Assembly (NCBI GenBank): GCA_017999135.1
Contig: JAGOBT010000132.1
Coordinates: 1-7,824, forward strand
DNA from: Burkholderiaceae bacterium
GTDB taxonomy: Bacteria; Pseudomonadota; Gammaproteobacteria; Burkholderiales; Burkholderiaceae_C
Length of the DNA: 7,824 bases
Direction of reading: 5' to 3'
Each line of letters opens with the position of its first letter. Positions within the stretch are counted from its first letter, which is position 1. The notes below the pieces were generated by a model. The model was not told where the DNA came from. It saw nothing but the letters and a program-made list of their open reading frames with translations, and searched no databases. This document shows positions 1 to 4,603 of this stretch, in pieces. The position numbers were made by a program, and so were the translations under genes.

Positions 1-17
1 TAAGTCGTACGATCCAT
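1..17 (-). CDS. Possible 5' end of a gene running off the window
   Basis: An ATG at 17-15 on the minus strand opens a reading frame (MDRTT...) that leaves the window after five codons. It is preceded by a perfect GGAGG ribosome binding site at 29-25, with a 7-base spacer, and this is the main support. The product cannot be identified from five residues. It lies downstream of the VOC gene on the same strand, so it could be the next gene of that operon or the start of an unrelated block. Confidence 0.35.
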
Positions 18-30
18 TTCGGGGCCTCCG

Positions 31-129
31 TCAGCGAAGTTCGACAAAGAACTTCACTTTGGCACTCGATGCCGTGCGACGCGAGGCCTCACCCCTACCG
101 CAGCCTGCCTTCTCCTTGCTCAGCGGCAT
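31..129 (-). CDS. Small 32-residue ORF, uncertain
   Basis: A short minus-strand frame starts at ATG 129-127 and ends with TGA at 33-31. An AGAGG sequence lies 7 bases before the start. The product would be basic and end in KVKFFVELR. Its stop is 13 bases upstream of the possible gene start at 17, so the two could be translationally linked. Against it: the size is near chance level, 10 of 31 codons end in A or T (far more than in neighbouring genes), and a second ORF of similar size (95-184) overlaps it in another frame. I recognise no family. It may be a decayed gene end or a leader peptide. Confidence 0.2.
   Translation of the reverse strand: MPLSKEKAGCGRGEASRRTASSAKVKFFVELR
36..55. repeat. 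7-bp perfect inverted repeat
   Basis: Arms GAAGTTC (36-42) and GAACTTC (49-55) flank a 6-base spacer (GACAAA). The repeat lies 19 bases upstream of the possible gene start at 17. It could be an operator for that gene or a short RNA hairpin. There is no T-run on either side, so an intrinsic terminator is unlikely. Confidence 0.35.
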
Positions 130-204
130 TCAGCAGCCTCTCGCACGCCTCGCTGTGTCGGTTCATCGGGTGGGAGGAGTCCATGCCATCTCCAGGTGGG
201 TGGC

Positions 205-666
205 TCAGGGCATCGGCAGTGGTTCACCGTTGATGGCCCAGCTGACGCCGAACCGGTCGGTCAGCATGCCGAAGGTGCGGGCCCAGAAGGCGGGCGCCAG
301 CGGCATGGTGACCTGGCCGCCGGGCAGCAGCGCGGCGAAGGCCTGCTCAGCCTGGGCCACGGTGTCGTACTGCAGGGCCAGCATCACGCCCTGCATGCCG
401 TCGAAGGGCATGCCGGGCGGCACGTCGCCGGCCATCAGCAGGGCACCGCCAGGCAGGGCCAGGCAGGCATGCATGATGCCGTCGCCAGCGCCGTCAGCGC
501 CAGGTGGCGGGCCGCCAGCGCAGCCGTCGTCACCGGCGGGTGGGGCGGGCATGTCGGCAAAGCGCAGCATGGCCTGGATCTCGGCGCCCAGGGCCTGGGC
601 GTAGAAGGCGAACGCCTCGCGGGTGTTGCCGCGGAAGCTGAGGTAGGGGGTCAGGGTGGTGGGCAT
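205..666 (-). CDS. VOC-family protein, PhnB/YjdN-like (glyoxalase fold)
   Basis: A 153-residue protein of the vicinal-oxygen-chelate superfamily, of the PhnB-like type often labelled a 3-demethylubiquinone methyltransferase-like domain. The N-terminal repeat is MPTTLTPYLSFRGNTREAFAFY, giving the usual beta-strand then 'A..FY..alGA' helix. The C-terminal repeat ends in FWARTFGMLTDRFGVSWAIN (about residues 127-146), a very typical PhnB ending. His66 in IMHA is a likely metal-ligand position. Residues 41-63 form a Gly/Pro/Asp-rich insertion in the linker, longer than in most relatives. The start is supported by GGAG 5 bases before the ATG. These proteins are cytoplasmic; the substrate is unknown and the enzymatic names in databases are mostly unproven. 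The gene follows an ECF42 sigma factor gene after a 102-base gap with a putative sigma-specific promoter, so I infer it is a target of that sigma factor. Family assignment is firm, function is not. Confidence 0.9.
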   Translation of the reverse strand: MPTTLTPYLSFRGNTREAFAFYAQALGAEIQAMLRFADMPAPPAGDDGCAGGPPPGADGAGDGIMHACLALPGGALLMAGDVPPGMPFDGMQGVMLALQYDTVAQAEQAFAALLPGGQVTMPLAPAFWARTFGMLTDRFGVSWAINGEPLPMP

Positions 667-719
667 GGGGTCTCCGGCGGGTGACTGAGCGTGGCCAGGG
701 TGTGCGCTGGCATTCCCTG

Positions 720-746
720 GTCGAACGGGCGACGCGGCTTTCGACA
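720..746 (-). promoter_or_regulatory. Candidate ECF42-dependent promoter of the VOC gene
   Basis: Read on the minus strand, TGTCGA (746-741) is followed after exactly 17 bases by CGAC (723-720). As I recall the published ECF42 work in Streptomyces, the target promoter has TGTCGA at -35 and CGA/TC at -10, and this matches both. The transcript would start near 712, leaving about 45 bases to the VOC start codon at 666. It lies wholly in the non-coding gap between the sigma gene stop (769) and the VOC start. TGTCGA alone occurs by chance a few times in a window this size, so the support comes from the two boxes, their spacing and the location together. Confidence 0.5.
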
Positions 747-768
747 GCGGCTTGAAAAGAGATCTGGA

Positions 769-2001
769 TCAACCGCCCAGCGCGGCCAGCTGCCCCAGCA
801 GATGGGCACGCTCAGGGCCATGGCGCGCCAGCGCGGCGGCGCTGCGGTCGTGGGCGCGGGCCTCGTCCAGCCGGCCGGCGCGGCGGCACAGGTCGGCCAG
901 CACCGCCGGTGCGGCCGGGTAACCGGCCAGCGCCGGCAGCAGCGGCTGCACCAGGGCCAGCCCGGCTTCGGGCCCGTCGCGCATCGCCACCGCCACCGCG
1001 CGGTTCAGCGCAATCACCGCGCTGGGTTCCACCCGCAGCAGGGCGTCGTACAGGCCGACGATCTGCGGCCAGTCGGTGGCCGCAGCGCTGGGCGCCTCGG
1101 CATGCACCGCGGCGATGGCCGCCTGCAGCGCGTAGGCGCCAAAACCGCGCTGGCGCAACGCGCCTTCGGCCAGGGCGCCCCCTTCGGCGATCTGGGCGGC
1201 GTCCCACAGGCGACGGTCCTGCGCGTCCAGCGGCACCAGGTCGCCGGCCGGGCTGCGGCGCGCGGCGCGGCGGGCATCGGTCAGCAGCAGCAGGGCCAGC
1301 AGGCCCTGCACCTCGGCGTCTGGCAGCAGTTGCAGCAGCAGCCGCGCCAGGCGGATGGCCTCGTCGGCCAGCGGGGCGGCCAGCGCGGCATGGCCTTCGT
1401 TGAACACCAGGTAGACCACCCGCAGCACGCTGGCCAGCCGGGCCGGCCGCTCGGCCGGGTCTGGCACGGCGTAAGGGATGCGGGCAGCGGCGATCTTGGC
1501 CTTGGCCCGCACGATGCGCTGGGCCAGCGTGGGCGTGGGCACCAGGCAGGCGGCGGCGATGGCCTCGGTGCTGAGGCCGCAGACCTCGCGCAGGGTGAGC
1601 GCGATGCGCGCGTCGTCCGACAGGCTGGGGTGGCAGCAGGTGAACACCAGGCGCAGGCGGTCGTCGGCGATGCCGGCCTGGTCGTCGGCCAGCTGCTCCC
1701 AGCCCGGCGCGGGGTCGGCCAGGGTGTCGGCCAGCTGGTCGTCCCAGGGGGTGAAGCGCCGGTCGCGCCGCAGCCGGTCGATGGCCTGGAAGCGGCCCGC
1801 CGACACCAGCCAGGCCACCGGGTTGGCCGGCACGCCCTGCACCGGCCATTGCGCGGTGGCGGCCAGGAAGGCGTCGTGCAGCGCCTCCTCGGCCAGGTCG
1901 AAGCTGCCGAGCAGGCGCACCAGGGTGGCGAACACCCGGCGGGCGTCGCGCCGGTAGTGCGCGTCCACCGCCGCCAGCGGATCATCCTGCCCAGCCGTCA
2001 T
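769..2001 (-). CDS. ECF42-type RNA polymerase sigma factor with C-terminal TPR-like extension
   Basis: A 410-residue extracytoplasmic-function sigma factor, about twice the length of a simple ECF. Region sigma-2 spans about residues 12-80 (the FDLAEEALHDAFLAA stretch, then PANPVAWLVSAGRFQAIDRLRRD, the core-binding and -10 recognition part). Sigma-4 spans about 113-178 (LTLREVCGLSTEAIAAACLVPTPTLAQRIVRAKAKI is the helix-turn-helix for -35 recognition). Residues 187-405 form the extension typical of group ECF42: a helical block with the conserved VYLVFNEGH motif (196-204), then TPR-like helices around 286-405. In this group the extension replaces a classical anti-sigma factor and influences activity. 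There is no good ribosome binding site before ATG 2001, but an in-frame stop lies just upstream and the N-terminus fits the family. The gene upstream ends 52 bases earlier on the same strand, so co-transcription is possible. ECF42 genes usually sit beside a DGPF/YCII-family gene; none is seen here. Confidence 0.93.
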   Translation of the reverse strand: MTAGQDDPLAAVDAHYRRDARRVFATLVRLLGSFDLAEEALHDAFLAATAQWPVQGVPANPVAWLVSAGRFQAIDRLRRDRRFTPWDDQLADTLADPAPGWEQLADDQAGIADDRLRLVFTCCHPSLSDDARIALTLREVCGLSTEAIAAACLVPTPTLAQRIVRAKAKIAAARIPYAVPDPAERPARLASVLRVVYLVFNEGHAALAAPLADEAIRLARLLLQLLPDAEVQGLLALLLLTDARRAARRSPAGDLVPLDAQDRRLWDAAQIAEGGALAEGALRQRGFGAYALQAAIAAVHAEAPSAAATDWPQIVGLYDALLRVEPSAVIALNRAVAVAMRDGPEAGLALVQPLLPALAGYPAAPAVLADLCRRAGRLDEARAHDRSAAALARHGPERAHLLGQLAALGG

Positions 2002-2053
2002 GGCCAGCGATCAGCGACGCAACGCCATGGCTGCCGCAGACCGCCAGGTGGCG

Positions 2054-2527
2054 TCATCCGGCGACGATCGGGCCCTTGGTCTTGGCGTCGAAGTCGTTCC
2101 AGACGTCTTCGCCCTTCAGGCGCCGGTCGCCCTGGATCATGAAGGTGATCTTGCCGGCCTTGAACACCAGGCCGCCATCGCTGCGCCTGGCCTTGACCTT
2201 CTTGCCGTCGACCCAGACCTGCTCCTTGGCGTCGATGCGGATGGTGGCCACCGTGGCGCCGGTGTCCGACTTGGCCACCCACTGGCCGGCATAGGGCGTG
2301 GCGGCGGCGGATGCCTTGGCCGCGGGCTTGGCCGCCGGCGCGGGCGTCACCGCAAAGCCGGCCTTGGCGTTCTCGGCGCGCGACTTGCTGATGTCGCAAC
2401 CCTGCGCCTCGCTGACCTGGGTGCAACCGGATCTTTCCAGTTGCTCGGCGTACTTGGCGTTGATGGCGTGGGCGCTGGGCAGGGCCAGCAGCGCGGCGAG
2501 GGCGAGGGTGATGCGGTGGGCGTGCAT
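2054..2527 (-). CDS. Small secreted (periplasmic) protein of unknown function
   Basis: A 157-residue protein with a clear Sec signal peptide: basic start (MHAHR), hydrophobic core (LALAALLAL) and an AHA cleavage site after residue 21. The mature protein begins with a short helical part holding two cysteines (35 and 44) that could form a disulfide. An Ala/Pro/Lys-rich linker follows (about 60-77). The C-terminal domain (about 78-157) is beta-rich, with YAGQWVAKS, VATIRID, QVWVDGKKVKA and ITFMIQGDRRLKGEDVWND. This domain reads like a small beta-sheet fold built of alternating strands, but I cannot assign a named family. The start is supported by AGAAGG 7 bases before the ATG. It lies 52 bases upstream of the sigma factor gene and 66 bases after a membrane-protein gene, all in the same direction. 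Nothing shows regulation or a proven link to the sigma factor. Confidence 0.8.
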   Translation of the reverse strand: MHAHRITLALAALLALPSAHAINAKYAEQLERSGCTQVSEAQGCDISKSRAENAKAGFAVTPAPAAKPAAKASAAATPYAGQWVAKSDTGATVATIRIDAKEQVWVDGKKVKARRSDGGLVFKAGKITFMIQGDRRLKGEDVWNDFDAKTKGPIVAG

Positions 2528-2593
2528 GGGCGTGCCTTCTGCGGATGTCGAAACCCTGGCCGGAGTCTAGCGAAGGCGCCCACCAGCACACCA

Positions 2594-2962
2594 TCAGCGC
2601 ACCAACAGCCAGGCCAGCGCCACCAGCACACCCGCCAGCGCCAGGCCGGCATGCAGGGCCAGGGCGACCGTGCCCGCACGCCGGCCGCGGTGCCGGGCCA
2701 CCACCGGTGCCGCAAAACCGGCCATCAGCGCCAGCCCCATCAGCAGCGCCGCCGCCTGGGCCCAGCGCGTCGTGGCGCCGTCTGCGCCGCGCATCATCAG
2801 CAGCAGGCACTCCAGCCCGGCGATGCCGAGGATGAAGTGCACCGCACTGTGCACCGGGTTGTTGCGCCGCTGCTGCCACCAGCGCCAGCCGAGCCACAGG
2901 CCGAGCGTGGCCGTCGCACCCAGCAGCAGCACCAGGGCAAGGGTCTGCATGGTGGTGCTCAT
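2594..2962 (-). CDS. Small four-helix inner-membrane protein, unknown function
   Basis: A 122-residue, strongly hydrophobic protein with four predicted membrane segments, at about 6-27, 38-58, 66-88 and 97-120. Positive residues cluster in the loop after helix 1 (RWWQQRRNN) and between helices 3 and 4 (ARHRGRR), which by the positive-inside rule puts both loops and possibly the C-terminus in predictable positions. No catalytic or binding motif is visible. The start ATG at 2962 has a GGGAG sequence 4 bases upstream. It is the first of the minus-strand genes and is divergent from the toxin-antitoxin pair, sharing a 141-base intergenic region. I do not recognise the family. The long hydrophobic frame with normal codon bias makes it likely to be real. 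Confidence 0.7.
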   Translation of the reverse strand: MSTTMQTLALVLLLGATATLGLWLGWRWWQQRRNNPVHSAVHFILGIAGLECLLLMMRGADGATTRWAQAAALLMGLALMAGFAAPVVARHRGRRAGTVALALHAGLALAGVLVALAWLLVR

Positions 2963-3011
2963 GTCACTCCCACTCTGTTGTCAACAGCCAAGGGCGGCCC
3001 AGTTGTCAGTC

Positions 3012-3037
3012 TCGCGATCTGGCTGCGATGATCGCGA
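3012..3037. promoter_or_regulatory. Inverted repeat in the divergent promoter region
   Basis: Perfect 8-bp arms TCGCGATC (3012-3019) and GATCGCGA (3030-3037) are separated by 10 bases. It lies between the divergent membrane-protein gene and the antitoxin gene, where a shared regulator could bind. Each arm is itself close to palindromic. No T-run follows, so an operator is more plausible than a terminator. Confidence 0.4.
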
Positions 3038-3069
3038 CCGACCGGCTCGCCCCCCGCGCTCCGCCTCCG

Positions 3070-3094
3070 CCTTACAATCCGATCCTTTGTAAGG
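3070..3094 (+). promoter_or_regulatory. Probable autoregulatory operator overlapping the toxin-antitoxin promoter
   Basis: Perfect 8-bp arms CCTTACAA (3070-3077) and TTGTAAGG (3087-3094) flank a 9-base spacer, ten bases before the antitoxin ATG. The left arm contains TACAAT (3073-3078), a good -10 hexamer for the plus strand, although no convincing -35 lies 17 bases upstream. The right arm contains part of the AAGGA ribosome binding site (3091-3095, 8 bases before ATG). AbrB/MazE-type antitoxins commonly bind inverted repeats at their own promoter, so binding here would block transcription. This is inference from position and symmetry. Confidence 0.5.
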
Positions 3095-3103
3095 ACCACC
3101 GGT

Positions 3104-3334
3104 ATGGCTGAATCCACCATCACCGCGAAAGGCCAGACCACGGTACCCGCCGAGATCCGGGCCCTTGTCGACGCCAAGCCGGGCACGCGCCTGGTGTGGT
3201 CGGCGATGCCCGACGGCACCATCATTGTCCGGGCCAAGACCAAGTCGATCCTGGACATGGCCGGCATGCTGAAGGCACCGAAAGCCAAAAACGGCAAGCA
3301 TGTCAGCGTCGACGACATGAACCCCTGGCGCTGA
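3104..3334 (+). CDS. AbrB/MazE-type antitoxin of a PIN toxin pair
   Basis: A 76-residue protein with an N-terminal swapped-hairpin (SpoVT/AbrB) DNA-binding domain at residues 3-45: ITAKGQTTVPAEIRALV, then KPGTRLVWSAMPDGTIIVRAK. The C-terminal tail (about 46-76, ending VSVDDMNPWR) is the expected toxin-binding part. The antitoxin should neutralise the PIN ribonuclease encoded 13 bases downstream and repress the shared promoter. AAGGA lies 8 bases before the ATG, and the start fits the family exactly. The size is normal for the family (about 70-90 residues). An inverted repeat that overlaps the likely -10 box and the ribosome binding site is a good candidate for its binding site. Confidence 0.9.
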   Translation: MAESTITAKGQTTVPAEIRALVDAKPGTRLVWSAMPDGTIIVRAKTKSILDMAGMLKAPKAKNGKHVSVDDMNPWR

Positions 3335-3347
3335 CCTCCGCACCGGT

Positions 3348-3752
3348 ATGCCAGCGCTCGACACCAACGTCCTGGTGCGCTACATCGTCCAGGACGATGC
3401 CTCGCAACTGGCCGCCGCCAAGCGCCTCATCGGTCGTTGCGTTGCCGAAGGCTCGATGCTGTTCGTCCCCGTGACCGTCGTGCTCGAACTGGAATGGGTG
3501 CTGCGGGCCAGCTTTGCATTCGGCAAGGACGACGTACTGATGACCCTGTCCAGCCTCTTCTCGGCGGCCGAGTTGACCTTCGAATCCGAGCGCGCGCTCG
3601 AAGTTGCGCTGCATTTGTTCCGCAAGGGATCGGCCGACTTCGCAGACTGCATCCACGTCGCGCTGGCCACGCAGGCTGGCGAGCAGCCGCTGTGGACCTT
3701 CGACAAAGGGGCAGCCAAGGTCAGCGGCGCCCAGTTGTTGGCCAAGACTTGA
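3348..3752 (+). CDS. PIN-domain ribonuclease toxin (VapC-like)
   Basis: A 134-residue type II toxin made of a single PIN domain, a Mg2+/Mn2+-dependent RNase; the RNA target is not predictable here. The acidic active-site residues are all present: Asp5 in LDTNVLVRY, Glu47 in VLELEWVLR, Asp97 and Asp100 in ADFADCIHVA, and Asp119 in TFDKGAAK. Length is typical, and the ORF is intact, so the toxin is probably active. It starts 13 bases after the antitoxin stop. Its ribosome binding site is weak, which suggests translation is coupled to the antitoxin; this would keep toxin below antitoxin. The ten bases CACCGGTATG at its start also occur at the antitoxin start. Directly downstream lies a broken acyl-CoA dehydrogenase remnant. 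Confidence 0.9.
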   Translation: MPALDTNVLVRYIVQDDASQLAAAKRLIGRCVAEGSMLFVPVTVVLELEWVLRASFAFGKDDVLMTLSSLFSAAELTFESERALEVALHLFRKGSADFADCIHVALATQAGEQPLWTFDKGAAKVSGAQLLAKT

Positions 3753-3797
3753 GCCCCCTACGGAACACGGGACCGACACTCTCAGCCTCGCGCTTGG

Positions 3798-4362
3798 ATG
3801 CGCCAACCCTCACGTGGCGGAGGCCTGGCGGATAGGCTCGACGGCCTCGCGCAGCACGGCGGCCAGCTGCATGAGTACGGCATCGAGCAGGCCGTGCGGG
3901 ACAGCCGCATCGCGATGATCTACGAGGGCACGAACGAGATCCAGGCGATCGACGTGCTGCAGCGCAAGGTGCTCGACGACGGCGGCGCGGGAATCGATGC
4001 CCTGTTGGACCGCCTGGCTGCCGACGGTGCGGCCGCGCCTTCGGCCATGACGGAGTTCGCCCAGGCCCTGCACGCGCAGATCGACGCCGTGCGTGCCGCG
4101 ACGGCGGCCTTGCGCGACGGCCGCATCGCCGACCCCGAATGGCCGCTGCGAGTGGCCGACGACGACCTGCACGGCATCGGCCTGACCTTGCTGGCCTGGG
4201 CCTGGCTGCGCAGCGCGGGCCGCGCTGGCCCGTGCCGGCAACCCCTGGCACGACGACACGCTGCGCACCGCACGCTTTGGCGTGCAGTGGCTGCTGCCGG
4301 AGGCCCACTGGCGCTGGGCGCGCGACATGGCGTCGGATGCAGTGCTGCCGCAAGCGTCCTGA
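3798..4362 (+). pseudogene. Acyl-CoA dehydrogenase, C-terminal remnant (truncated and frameshifted)
   Basis: The frame reads as the C-terminal part of a large acyl-CoA dehydrogenase, a flavoenzyme of fatty-acyl-CoA oxidation. The stretch EYGIEQAVRDSRIAMIYEG, followed by TNEIQAIDVLQRKVL (about 3873-3977), is the very conserved 'RD.RI..IYEGTN.IQ' motif of the FAD/substrate region. The N-terminal and middle domains, some 400 residues, are absent. The usual GGxGY before the motif reads GGQ here, as if two residues are lost. Near 4209-4219 the frame shifts: the homologous reading continues one frame on as ALARAGNPWHDDTLRTARFG, then VQWLLPEAHWRWARDM, to the stop at 4360-4362. The likely cause is one extra base in the CGCGGGCC run. 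There is no plausible own start; the frame is also that of the toxin, after its stop. It is probably non-functional. The exact left edge of homology is uncertain (between 3798 and about 3840). Confidence 0.85.
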
Positions 4363-4511
4363 TCCAGCGACACGCAGAACGCGCATGGCGTGAAACCCAA
4401 GGACGCCTGGTGGCATCGCCGCGTCGTGCCGCTCGGCGTCGCAGGCCCCGCTCTGTCGGCCTTTGCGACGACACGTGGCCGGCCGCTGGGCTTACCGCCA
4501 CTTGATCCACA

Positions 4512-4527
4512 CCACCGAGTGCGGTGG
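4512..4527 (+). terminator. Short GC hairpin, weak terminator candidate
   Basis: Arms CCACCG (4512-4517) and CGGTGG (4522-4527) enclose a four-base loop. The following bases (CTGTCTCTG) are only mildly T-rich. It could be the former terminator of the acyl-CoA dehydrogenase transcript or a chance structure. Confidence 0.25.
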
Positions 4528-4576
4528 CTGTCTCTGCCGGTGGATGCGTCCTGGTTGTGTCGCAACAGCACGGCGG

Positions 4577-4603
4577 CAGGGCGGCTGGCAGCGGCCCGCC
4601 CTG
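4577..4603 (-). terminator. Hairpin directly after the guaA stop codon
   Basis: Perfect 8-bp arms CAGGGCGG (4577-4584) and CCGCCCTG (4596-4603) with an 11-base loop begin at the base after the guaA stop codon. On the minus strand this would end the guaBA transcript. There is no clear T-run afterwards, so it may act as a 3'-end stabilising hairpin or a Rho-assisted end. Confidence 0.4.

Larger units (their letters stand above)
4363..4603. other. Non-coding stretch between convergent transcripts
   Basis: No frame here looks like a real protein: the open frames on both strands are Arg/Pro/Ala-rich shadows without recognisable motifs. The region separates the plus-strand acyl-CoA dehydrogenase remnant from the minus-strand guaA. 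It holds two hairpins, annotated separately, and could contain decayed flanking DNA of the remnant. Confidence 0.6.

Noticed and set aside
41..46. A second TGTCGA on the minus strand near the left edge, as another ECF42 promoter
   Set aside because: The nearest CGA is 19 bases on and would place the transcript start inside the reading frame at 17. The hexamer is better explained as part of the inverted repeat.
95..184. A 29-residue minus-strand ORF just after the VOC stop, with GGAG 5 bases before its ATG
   Set aside because: It is very short, overlaps the 31-129 ORF and shows no recognisable motif. Only mentioned as part of the left-edge finding.
691..2142. Long plus-strand open frame across the sigma gene
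   Set aside because: It is a Gln/Gly/Arg-rich shadow frame antisense to the sigma factor, created by high GC content, with no domain signs.
2546..2551. TGTCGA on the plus strand before the secreted-protein gene
   Set aside because: It points the wrong way for the minus-strand genes, and no plus-strand gene follows.
2580..2632. Direct repeat CACCAGCACACC (2581-2592 and 2621-2632)
   Set aside because: Both copies lie at or within the end of the membrane-protein gene, where repeated Leu/Val/Ala codons explain them. There is no array-like periodicity.
2979..2984. TTGACA on the minus strand as a -35 box for the membrane-protein gene
   Set aside because: A -10 box at normal spacing would overlap the start codon at 2962, and no such box is seen.
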